From assembly GCA_948567375.1 (NCBI GenBank), contig OX419755.1, forward strand, positions 4,965,001-5,029,000: a DNA stretch of 64,000 bases, in the 5' to 3' direction. Below the pieces are notes generated by a model. That model saw only the letters and a program-made list of their open reading frames with translations, was not told where the DNA came from and made no database searches. The DNA comes from Lunularia cruciata. Taxonomy: Eukaryota; Streptophyta; Marchantiopsida; Lunulariales; Lunulariaceae. Position numbers and translations under genes: made by a program. Numbering within the stretch: the first letter of the stretch is position 1; every line of letters begins with the position of its first letter. Below, piece by piece: positions 9,803 to 20,531 of the stretch.

Positions 9803-11296
9803 ATGACGGAGGGGAGTATATTGGAGAGTCTGGGATCCGAAATTGTAGGCATTGTTACTCCCGTCTCCATCTGTATGCTGCTGGTGGTACTTCTAGTACA
9901 AAGCTTGACTCCACATGGCTCGGATGCACCTGTGACAAGTATTGCCATGTTGGTTTATGATGAACAACCAAGTGATTCATTCACGGAGAAGCTAGGAGGT
10001 GCCATGTTGAATGCCCTTGTTTTTGTCATAATTGTGGCGATAGTGACGTTTCTGCTGGTTCTACTGTTTTACTTCCGGTGCACTAAGTGCTTGAGAGTAT
10101 ATATGGGATTTTCGGCGTTCATGGTTCTGGCTTACATGGGTGGAGGAGTGGCGGTTCTTTTGATTCAGAACTTCTCGATTCCTATAGACGCAGTATCTTT
10201 TGCCGTGATGCTGTATAATTTTGCTACAGTGGGAGTTCTGGCAGTCTTTTTTTCGAAAATGCCTATATTTGTTACACAAGGATATCTTGTGATGATAGGG
10301 GTGCTGGTTGCTTACTGGTTTACGATGCTTCCGGAGTGGACAACCTGGGTGCTCCTTATGGCAATGGCACTGTATGATGTTGTTGCTGTGTTGCTCCCTG
10401 GAGGCCCTTTAAACATGCTTGTAGAGTTAGCTATTGCTCGAGACGAAGATATTCCAGCTCTTATCTACGAGGCACGACCTTCAACTCGAAACATGGCTCC
10501 CCAGCCAAATTCACCCGCTGCAGTCTCACTCACCCCTAATAACTCTGGCCCAACTGGATCAGGGAATCGCCCTCAGAGGTGGAGAAGAAGAGTGAGTGCA
10601 GTTCCTGCCCCTGGTAATACTGAAGCTCAGCCAACAGCTCAGGCAGAAACTGAGTCAGTGAACGACAACGAGACTGTCAGACCAATTGGCATTTCTGCTC
10701 TGAGAATTGAGTCTCAGGCCTCAGCACAGCAGCCAGGCCAGCAACAAGACATTGGTGGTGGGCAAGTCCCGACGACCACCAACGATCATCAAGACGCAAA
10801 TGGTACTGCTGTTGCCGAGAGGTGGACCTCTAGAAGAATTTCTGCTTCAGATGAAGAAGATACTGTACCCCTGGTAAGTGCACAGGCTCAAGCGCTAACT
10901 CCACCGCATTCAACATTGGTTATGGCTGGAGTAGAAGGTAACGAACGAGGAGGTTCAATGAGCGACGCTGTGAACATCGAGGCGCTGCTAGACGATGTTG
11001 TTGGAAATGGAGAGAGCGGTGTTCTGTCTGGTGCTATAAAATTAGGACTCGGTGACTTTATCTTTTACAGTGTCCTGGTAGGCAGGGCCGCCATGTATGA
11101 TATGATGACAGTGTATGCCTGTTATCTGGCGATTGTTGCTGGGCTGGGGTCTACCCTTATTCTATTGACTGTGTGGCGGCGTGCTCTCCCAGCTCTTCCT
11201 ATCTCTATCACACTTGGTGTTATATTCTACCTTCTTACTAGGTTCATCTTGGACCCTTTCATGGTGAACTTATCGACTCATTATGTGTATTTTTAG
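9803..11296 (+). CDS. PS: Presenilin, intramembrane aspartyl protease of the gamma-secretase type
   Basis: This is a single uninterrupted frame of 497 residues. Presenilin is the catalytic subunit of gamma-secretase-like complexes and cuts membrane proteins inside the bilayer; plant versions lie in endomembranes and their substrates are poorly known. Nine membrane segments can be read, at about residues 14-36, 66-91, 100-121, 128-150, 155-174, 181-202, 412-435, 440-457 and 464-485. The YD motif is Tyr191-Asp192 in segment 6, the GxGD motif is Gly415-Leu-Gly-Asp418 in segment 7, and the PAL motif is residues 463-465. Both catalytic aspartates are present. A long polar loop (about 225-410), rich in Gln, Ser, Thr and Pro, separates the two catalytic segments. 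The ATG is supported by an in-frame TGA 27 bases upstream (9776-9778). No gene is adjacent. The frame is intact, so it is probably functional. Confidence 0.97.
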   Translation: MTEGSILESLGSEIVGIVTPVSICMLLVVLLVQSLTPHGSDAPVTSIAMLVYDEQPSDSFTEKLGGAMLNALVFVIIVAIVTFLLVLLFYFRCTKCLRVYMGFSAFMVLAYMGGGVAVLLIQNFSIPIDAVSFAVMLYNFATVGVLAVFFSKMPIFVTQGYLVMIGVLVAYWFTMLPEWTTWVLLMAMALYDVVAVLLPGGPLNMLVELAIARDEDIPALIYEARPSTRNMAPQPNSPAAVSLTPNNSGPTGSGNRPQRWRRRVSAVPAPGNTEAQPTAQAETESVNDNETVRPIGISALRIESQASAQQPGQQQDIGGGQVPTTTNDHQDANGTAVAERWTSRRISASDEEDTVPLVSAQAQALTPPHSTLVMAGVEGNERGGSMSDAVNIEALLDDVVGNGESGVLSGAIKLGLGDFIFYSVLVGRAAMYDMMTVYACYLAIVAGLGSTLILLTVWRRALPALPISITLGVIFYLLTRFILDPFMVNLSTHYVYF

Positions 11297-12051
11297 GAAC
11301 ATGTACATAGTTCTTGAGAACACCTTCTCGTTTGTAGGCCGCATGGCATATATACATGCTCAAAGAAGCACTTCGTTCAGCTTCAGTATGGCAGTAGTTC
11401 CTAGCTGATATATCTGTCATCGAAGCCATGAGTGATCTCCACTTGCGGCGGTCAGCCAGTATAGTCAATGGTTTGATGGAGTTCAGGTGCAGGCAGTTTT
11501 CTTCCCAGGTCGGAAAGGTTTTGTTGGGAAGTTTGGTCAAATCCAGAGGTTATATCCTCTAAGGAGGATAGATGATGTCGTCTTGGTAAGGACAGAAAAC
11601 ATCATCCAGGTAAAGCCAATTGGAGATGTTCGCTGCATATTATCACAAAACCAACCAATCAACTCAAATGCAAATTCTGGAATTTACGAAGTTCGACTCA
11701 AGCTGGTTTCACATGTATTGCCAGATGTGTTTTCTCTTCTCATATGGGTCTGGATTTATTTGGAGCTTGAAATGTAGTCTATGTTGTCATATAAATTTGT
11801 GGGAAGCTGATGCGGTCCTGTTGGACCCCTAAGTTTACGTATGTCATGGTTTCCTTCTTTCTCTTCGTGGAGCTCTAGAATCTTCTGGACATGGGTCATC
11901 TTCGCTGTCACCACATCATCGTCGGATGTCTTATAATACAATGCTGTAGGCTGGACCTCAGTTTGGATCCGAGCTTCTTATAGAAATCTATCTACTTACT
12001 CGACCGGGCAGAACTTGGAGAAAGTTCAAATTTTGACTTGGACAGAGGATT
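11297..12051. other. Presenilin 3' flank
   Basis: No further gene is recognised. The first few hundred bases are probably the 3' untranslated region; I see no canonical AATAAA close to the stop, which is common in plants. The open frames here are short and resemble nothing I know. Confidence 0.4.
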
Positions 12052-12146
12052 GCCCACTATGCTCTCAAGTGCTAGGTAAACGAAATAATCACCTCTACTG
12101 GAGAGGTGATTATTTCGTTTAACTAGCACTTGAGAGCATAGTAGGC
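12052..12146. repeat. Near-perfect 45-bp-arm hairpin with a 5-base loop
   Basis: The left arm 12052-12096 and right arm 12102-12146 pair at 43 of 45 positions around the loop ACTGG. The two mismatches are at the fourth base from the outer end and in the middle (GCTAGG facing CTAGTT). The perfect inner part starts AGAGGTGATTATTTCG on the right arm. The shape and size are those of a young inverted repeat or of a small-RNA precursor with an almost fully paired stem. I see no target-site duplication at its outer ends, which argues mildly against a simple transposon. Confidence 0.9.
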
Positions 12147-15100
12147 AAGTGCACTGCCCTCACCCATCTATCGCTGAAGTGGTAACTCTCTATCTTGCAG
12201 TAGGAAGACTCTCACTCCCAGTGAGTCCCTGGTCAGCAACAAGATTGAAGGTTTCGGTATCAAGTTAGGCACTGTGAACTCCTTCTCAAGGTGCTTGTAC
12301 TGATGTTCTTGATCATAAGAGCTTATGCGAGTTAAACAATTATAACTGGTCATATCAGTTTCTTACTTTGCATTTAGCTATCCTACATTGCTTTTCGTTT
12401 ATATCTCCGTTGAGATGACTTTGAGATTATAAATCCTAAAACTTTATTTTCCAACTGCCTATTCCTCTTTACTGTCTAAACTTTGCCAATATAAACATGC
12501 TATCCGGTCCTGCAGCTGCCTGGATTCGCATAGTGTGTGTTCTAGAAAACGAACTTTCTTTTGTAATGAATTCTCGTCTTCTCAACTTCTACCAAATAAT
12601 GAAGTCAGAATACACGTAAGCTTAAGGCGGTCGGACGTAGGTATGGAACCGGGTTGTTTACAACGGCTTCTGTATTCCATTACTCAATAATTCTCAGAGG
12701 GGCTTCTGTTTTGTGATGTTGTCTCTTGTAGATCCAGTATCGTTGGTCCCACTTGCAATCCCTGTTCTCTTCAACGCGGAGAATGTGAATGTTGCTTCTA
12801 AATGGTCATAATGATTTGCACACTTTTTTCAAACAACTAGACTGTCTACTCACGCCGCTCTACAGAACCCTTACTGCACTGTATCCTGGACTCCCATCAC
12901 AGTGCTTTCACAAGGGTGGGAGTTTACTTCGACAAAGATAATTTGTGGCTTTGGTCTCCAGTTGGAAGACAGCAGATACGTACGATAGTTCATACGGGGA
13001 TTTAGGAGATCGTTGGAAGAGAGGATGTTCAGAATCCCTTTAGCAGCGTAGACAATTTTCAGGTCCTCTGCCGCTAAGTAGGACTATTAGAAAGATGGTT
13101 ATTCCTTTCTACAGACGGATACCCTCATTCGTACGTTCTCCATACGAACGTGTGTGTGTCATTTATCTTGAAGCGAATGACATGTTCAGATATCGATCGT
13201 TGTTCCCAAGACAGCAGTTGGAATCTGAGCCTACAAATTGGAGCTGAGTAGAATCCTTGATTGGTCAATTTCTTCATGCGCAATTGACTACACAGTCCTC
13301 CGCTGAGCTTCCGTTTGGTATCATCAACCATACGAAGATTGTGTATGGCCTACACACGGAAGAGACTTTCTATCTTTTACCGTATCTTCTCTCATCTTCA
13401 GATGTGAAAGATTGGAGTGCGACTCTTAATTGTTCATAGGATGCAGATGGACTGTTAGCTGACAAGATGGCAGTAGACAAAACAGATGCTAGGAACTCAG
13501 ATATGGTAATTTGGTCTCCTACGGTGCGCTTTTCCAACTCTAAAAAAGAAGTTTGGTAAGGAGATACCATACCAGGCGCAATACCAGCTGTTTTGTTTAG
13601 AGCAAAGAACAAACGATCCCATTTGTTGCGCTGCCTGACTTACCTCTCGCGGTGCGAACTAGGAAGCAGGATGTTAGAGTTGTATCTACTGGAGGGATTG
13701 TTGGGACCTCCAAATATGTTATGAGAAGACTTTTTGTGTCTATTCAAAAATTTGAGATCACATCCTATTGCAATTCTCCTCTGCAGCTTCAACCAAGCGC
13801 TGAGATCTCCCTCGGAGTAGTCGGCTCCGTACTTGACACAGATAGTTATTGCGGTTGAAACTTTCGAACCAACATCCATTACCTGTCAACGCGTCCTATG
13901 ATGCTTAATCAGCCCTCATGCTTGCACCATTGAGCTAAGGTTTGAACTCTATGCTTTAAGATCAGAGTTCAGAGCAATGAAGCCGTACGGTAGGTTCTGA
14001 GACTTCTGTAGGTTGTGATCTGATCAGCTCTGCCTCTCTCTTATCTTATATACGAACCTTAGAAGATCCATCGGAAGATTAAAATACCCTATTTTGCTGT
14101 AATCGTAGTGTCGAGGACTGGTAGTACAATGACACTGGCAATTCCTGAAGAAGATATAGTGCAAAGGTATCCAGGCCTATTGCAGCAAGGTCTTACATGG
14201 AATTAGTACATGCTAGGCACTTCGAGGCCGGAGAAGATGCTCGTCATGGTACAAGTTTAGGCAAGCTATTTGCAGATTCAGCCTGTCCTTTGAAACTGGT
14301 TGGCGGTAGAGGTGGGGCATTTTAAATGATCACTCTCGGCCCCATCAAGATTGTTCCAGCTCCAACCACTTCTGTAAGGAGCCAATGCTATCTTTGTAAC
14401 ATGCTCGTCGAGAATGCCCTCTGACCTCCTAACCTGCCACATGCTAGTCGAGTCATTTGAACAGGTCTTTACAGTGTGATCCCTTCACCTTGGATGGTTA
14501 TTCTCCTAATTTCAAACCAGACCCATGGCTTCTCATTGTTCCTATTTCACATGTATTTTCCATGAAGTTCCCTGACTAGACTACATTCTTGATATGCTTC
14601 TGAGTTCGTGAAGTAATTTGAGCGACAGAGATAAGTCCCGATGAAGCCGGAAGGTGGAGCGGAGAGTACTGCTAAAAGACAAGCGCATCATGGACTATGA
14701 TCAAGGTTTGTGCAGACACTCCTAGAAATCAAGGGCTTCTCTCCGTAAGTTGAGTTTGAACTGGGAGCCCTTTCTTTCTGCTCCGTCCTACTTATGTCTT
14801 TTATTATGACATTGCAAGACGAGCCCAACTGTCGCTCTGTTGCAAGATAACAGTTTAAGGAAACATGAGAACAGGTGTCAGTTGATATACAGCATGTTTG
14901 AACATCTTGAACCTTATTGGGCTGCTCAATGGACACTCGTCCAGTGATATTCTGCTTCAATGGAAGTTGGAGAAGGATTTGCATCAGCACCCGTAGCAAC
15001 GTCGTGGACTAACAGGAAGTAAGATGACGCCTAGAGTATCTAGTCACGATGTAGACTAGAAAGCAGGACTCCGGAGGAAGATGATGAAGGGGCTGTTACA

Positions 15101-16961
15101 GAATCTGCAAAAATTTCAGGACATGTGATGCTCCTCCTTGACAAGTTGGGATTATATCCAATTATTTTCCCGCGTCCGTGCCACTTAGACCAAGCAAATC
15201 AACTGTGAGGACCACCAACTGTGAGGCAAGTGACATGACGCAAATCCCCAAAATGATTGGATTGTTTATACCCCACGCGTCTATCTAAACTCATCTCAAA
15301 TGCATGACGACAGTTTCTGCTGTTATATTCGCATCAGCCCACTCTTAGCTTTACGTTACCGAAATAAAGGTCAGGCTTCATTCTCATATAGGTTCTGGAG
15401 GATACCTGACGTTTGTCTATGTAGATCAGTCCATCTTCAGCTTCTTCAAGTCATCTCAGACTTGACGAAGCTGACTCAGACTAACTCTCAGTAACTTATT
15501 CAGTTCATTAGAGTTCACTCGATAGTGCCAAGCTAAGTCCTGAGATGCAGATCTTAGTTGCAAACTTTCAACAAGAGCATGCGCTGCCACCTGGTGCAGT
15601 AGATGAAGCGATTTCAGGCGAAACCGTTTAGATACTCTGGAGACACATGTACTCCGTCTTTTAACTCAGCTTACATCTCTATTTTGATACTTCTTGGTTA
15701 TTACTGTGGGCTTTCCATGTGACTTGTCCTGATCCCACACATACTCGTGACAAAAGTCTTGTCACCTTAGAGTGCAGCAACTGTGTTAACATCCTTACCT
15801 CGTGCTACATGCTTGTCATGAAATGTCCTCATCGTCAGATTCCATCGTTGCACTTGGTCCCAAGGTGTGAGCTGGCCTTGACAAATGATGGTCGTTTCCA
15901 CTATTTTTGACAGGAAATCTGCTTCACCTACCTCTATCGTCTTTTCCTTTCGATGTTTGGTAAAGAGATCTTGACCATTATCCTGTCACAAGGACTAGCT
16001 TTTCTTTGCATCAGAGTCCAGGGATTAAATCTTTCGACTACGACATCAGCAGAAGTAATTTGCACCACTTCAGCTCATTAATCTCTTCTAGAGCATTCTG
16101 CTGCTTCTCTATGATTTCCAATAATCCTGCATTTGCGTTACTGTAGAGTTGGAGAAGAGTTGCAGCTTGAACTCTTGTTGTCTCGTGAGAGTTCAGTGTA
16201 GTTGCAGTACCATGTGTCTTTCAAATGCCATTTTCTGTCAGGCATTAATCAGAATCATAGTACAGATTCACGTATGCGGAGGAAAATACTTGCCTAGCAA
16301 TGTACTCTACATCTTGGGCTACTGAACAACTGAAAAGTACAAACTATCATATTGATGCAAGACCATAAAAGCAAGTGATTGTTGTAATTGGTAGCTGACC
16401 ACAAAAGTTATTTCAGTGTACCAATAAAGAATTGAGGAACACCATGACTGGTGTATAAGGTTTTGTTTTCTCATAACGTGAGTGTCTCAAAGTGGAATTT
16501 GTTGAGTTTTGACACAAGATGTGTAGATCTTGCGACTTTGGGGCTTTATATTTCACAGAATTCGAATAACTATCTCCAAAAGAAGTGGAGATGGAGATGG
16601 TGAGTGATAATACTGCGTGCCCACCACATGTCTTGTAGGGGGGAAACAATTACTATGTTTGGGACTTTGCTTCTTAGTATTACAGGGCTAGAGAAAATTC
16701 CATCATCGTTATAGTCGAGCAAGCATAGCTATACCAGGGCTTGGATCCAACTTCTCCAAACAAGGATCCTTTGACACAACGATGAAAGTTGAAAGGAATA
16801 TGGTCTAGAAAGACATTCCTTTCAAAGACTAGGATAGAGTCTAGGTGAACAAGTTTATCCATGTGTCATAAAAGTAATACCGAAGATAGAACTCAATTTT
16901 GAGAAGAATTATATCAAATCTTCGACCAACCTTTCAATCTATTTCGCGATAGGCTTAGTGT
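12147..16961. other. Gene-free but CpG-retaining DNA
   Basis: No known domain is visible on either strand over nearly 5 kb apart from the weak minus-strand frame listed at 13370-13879. The base composition is less AT-rich and keeps more CpG than the transposon regions, which suggests low-copy, less methylated DNA. It may hold regulatory sequence, non-coding RNA or decayed gene pieces; I cannot tell which. Confidence 0.35.
13370..13879 (-). other. Unassigned minus-strand open frame pair with a consensus splice donor
   Basis: Two open segments, 13879-13640 (79 codons) and 13612-13370 (80 codons), lie in the same frame, separated by one stop. The stop is part of AGGTAAGTC (about 13639-13647 on the minus strand), a perfect plant 5' splice-site consensus, so the first segment could be an exon end. 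The first segment starts MDVGSKVSTAITICVKYGAD. I recognise no domain. It may be chance: neither segment is long and no acceptor or second exon can be fixed. Confidence 0.2.
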
Positions 16962-17098
16962 TTATGAACTCTACCACGATTGAGCAACATTTCTGCCAGT
17001 AGGGAAACTCAGTTGCGCTCAATTTGACCGATTATGAACTCTACCACGATTGAGCATCATTTCTGCCGGTAGGGAAGCTCAGTTACGCTCAATTTGAT
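16962..17098. repeat. 70-bp tandem duplication
   Basis: Two copies (from 16962 and from 17032) share TTATGAACTCTACCACGATT and end CGCTCAATTTGA, with a few substitutions. Each copy also contains an inverted pair, ATTGAGCA with TGCGCTCAAT in copy one, so each unit can fold. Confidence 0.85.
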
Positions 17099-17379
17099 CT
17101 TGTATACAACATCTAGTGCAACTGAAAGGATCCTCAAGAAGGACACTAATGACGTATGACAGAAGCTGACGTCTTAACGTGAATGTAAGCATCCTCTTTA
17201 ACGAATTTTAAGTTTTCTCAAGATAAAGCTGTTTCTTCTACAAGCACTTGGGAATAATCAGCAAAAAAAAAAAGCTTTCTACGCATCTTTTGCGAATCAT
17301 CTTATATTCGCTGAAATGAATCATTTCTATTCCCTCTAACAAGCAGTCGAAACGTGATGCCGGTATCCAGAAGAAGGAA

Positions 17380-17640
17380 CTTGGCCCTGTGTGAGAGTGG
17401 GGACAGGAACGGCTCCAGGACCCGAGGACCGGGGTTACAGGATGACTCTAACCCAGGTTTAAGTAACCTGGGTTGAGGTCGAAGAGTTGTACGCACTTGG
17501 CTGTGGTGGAGTGGCGAATAACAATTTGATGTTAGAAATCGTGTCCCTCCGTGGAGGAGCACCAGCCCGACGGTCTGGATGTAACCTTGTGAATCCCGAT
17601 CCGTCACTGGTTGCCTGAGGAAGATATTTTTTTCCCCTCT
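17380..17640. other. GC-rich island of unknown origin
   Basis: A short block much richer in GC and CpG than its surroundings lies between AT-rich stretches. It contains a small inverted repeat, AACCCAGG with CCTGGGTT (about 17452-17475). It does not resemble 5S rRNA or a tRNA on either strand. The block could be an old repeat end or a small low-copy region. No function is assigned. Confidence 0.35.
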
Positions 17641-20531
17641 AGCATCATGTCAATGCGGATGACTTCAAGGGGAGGTGGAGTGGAGTGACTTTGATCAAAT
17701 GGAAGTTCAATCATGTATTAAAAAAATGCTTTATATTATTTTAATTCGTTGAACTTTGTTTTAGATTCTTCTTTTATCATGTGTGCATATTCAAGCATCT
17801 CTTGCGTGTCATTCAGAATCTTGCTACCGACAATAATTCACTTAAACCGCGTCATTATGACCTTCATTTCAATGATTGATATCTATATCTATTCCTGTCA
17901 GGTGGGCACCAAAATGACGTTTCAAAATTATAGAACTATTTTCTAGTTGCTTTATTCCACTGGTATAATGAAGCTGGTATATATATAAATTGTGGGTAGT
18001 GCATCATGATGCTACATAGGAAATGATGGGATCTTTTCCTATCCGTTTGTATGTATGAGTTGTTTACTTTTGAGTTTGAGAAATCATGACCCAAAGGGAT
18101 AAAGATTCTGATATGGCATGTGAAAGTCTATAAACCTCTTCTTCCTATTAAGTTTATAGTTTATTGTATATAACCTTAAACAAAACAAAAAAATGAAAGC
18201 CAGTGACATTTCAACGAGGCATCCATTTCAAGAATATATAATCTCAAATCTTACATCAGGGTAGGTACACAGGATTTGCGACAAATCGTCAATAGGACCC
18301 CTGAAAAAATAGCCCGGATGGCTCAATATATAATCAATCTTCCCAGTCGCATGACTCCGTCAAATTCCAATCAATTACGCGTTATATTCATATTCATATC
18401 AATATAAAACTTTAGACATGTTCTATTTCTTAACTCTCTGCTTACCCTAGTCTAAGAATGCAAGCTTATAAAGCTTATAAACAACTTCAAGATGCTAACT
18501 TCCATTTTCTTATCCCCAAGGATCAATAAGTGATTGCGCCTTTAATCTGCCATCAACCTGGCGAATGTCCTTCTTGTGTTCTATGAGGTCTGCTTTCTTT
18601 AACTTGGCGAATATTTAAGTATTGTAGCTATATTCATTGACTTTCAATTCACGTACCTTGGACCATGATATGACATACCAGAATTCAAGATTCTGAAATT
18701 GTAAATTTCAACCTCTTTGACCAATTTTTGCTTTAAATCCAATCATGATGTTGAAATAAAAGTTCTATCCTTTCATGTTTATTATTTCTTGTATTGAGGT
18801 TTCAGTAAAAGGACTATCTAGACTGCATAACATATTTTCTTTATACTCTTTATAACACCGATTCTGGAAAACAACTCTCTATGGTAAAGAAATGTGTACT
18901 ATACGTAGATCCAGTTTTATCCTCTCGATATCTTTCGATTTTATGTACACTGTTAAAAGACAATGTAAACCTCCACTAAATTTTAGAAATCTTCCACATT
19001 TCCATTCTCCTCGCTCACCTTAGATCATAAATTATGTATCATCAAAGTAATTAAAACAAACAAAAGGGATAGGTAAATTTTGATACTTTATGTGAGAATG
19101 CTCTTGCTTATAATAAAAATTTGTTTATACGAGACATAACGTAACCAAGTCCAAACTATAATTAGATAATTGATGATCACGAGATATATCAAGCATACAA
19201 ATATATCCTAGAGTCACAATCTAGCATAAAACAGTTTGTCGTTTTAGAAACCTGGCAATTGGCGACACCTCAAGATCAGCCGGCTATGATTGGAACCATT
19301 AACACATATCACACCAGTTTTTTGCGTTATCATCAGTTCGATAACCTTGTGAAATTTCCATAAGTAGTTATTTATTACTCTTGATGCATTTCTTAGCAAA
19401 TTTCTACTTTGAGTAAAAGTGATCCCCTTCTTCATTCAATTTGATCAGTACAATATTTTAGTAGGGAAGGAGTCACAGTTGAGTATGACAATTGAAACTT
19501 CACAGTGTAGGGAGTCAATGTCCTTTTAATCATAATAAAGTGAAAATAGAATAACCTCAATATACTATTTTGATTTAGATCCGCTATTCAGAACTCTTTT
19601 AACCTTGTTAAACGATCCTGAATAAAAAATATATGTGAGCCATCTACGACAGATATATGGTGTTTCTTACATGCCGAAAGAGAAGTTAATTGGCATAATC
19701 ACTGACACATGGATGTCTCTCCCACTATCACGGGTATTGAACCATCCATATCACCGAGAGACAAGGTCAATAAGATTTAAGATATACTTACTCTTCACAG
19801 TTAGTGCCGTCCTTTTAATCTACAGTGCACACAAAGGTGACAAAGGCAGTCTATCTTGTGAGAGTAGTAAATAAATCAAAATGCGTCATTATCTAGTCAA
19901 CCCAATGAAACCAAGACATGATGATTCTCATGACTATTTCCGTTCAAGTTTATCCAGACTGCTTTCTCCGCTGATCAGCACTTCTTAGCTCATCGAACGG
20001 CGTTCTTTGTAAACTCCAAGTTAAGAGTCTTTGCCTTTGACTCCACCCCGGATATGGGCATTTTGGTACCCCAACTTTGGAACTTGTACTTAACAGCACC
20101 CCGAGTTTGCATAAAGACTTAGCATTAACCAAAAGATTGACATGGAATTAGTTAATTTGTGTTAGCACTAAAATTTTTGTGCAACTAGACTGAACGTTTT
20201 TGAACGATCAGTATTAATCACAAAGGGCTACCCCGTAGGATACAAAGAAGAATGGGAAAATCCCATCAAGCCGTACAAGGATGAGATATAAGGAGTAAAA
20301 TAAGGCTAAGCTTCAATAGTCTCCATATGAGAAATCTGTCCCATTGCACCTAAGATATCTGAGTTATACAAGTTGTATGGTCTACAAACTAGTGGAGCGT
20401 TTGAAAAAGCATCACCTAGTGTGATTGTTCTCCTATAGTTAAACCAAGCAGTGCTCTTTATAGAACAATAGACGCACATTGCTTAAAATATGCTACAAAG
20501 TATAAGAGTGGAGATTAGTACCCCTAGACGT
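17641..20531. other. AT-rich gene-free stretch
   Basis: I see no gene, domain or clear repeat on either strand. Open frames stay below 80 codons and look random, for example 19635-19874. Confidence 0.4.

Noticed and set aside
13920-13960. tRNA-like words (TAGCTCAATGG on the minus strand, like an internal promoter box A)
   Set aside because: No matching box B at the right distance, and no cloverleaf could be formed by eye.
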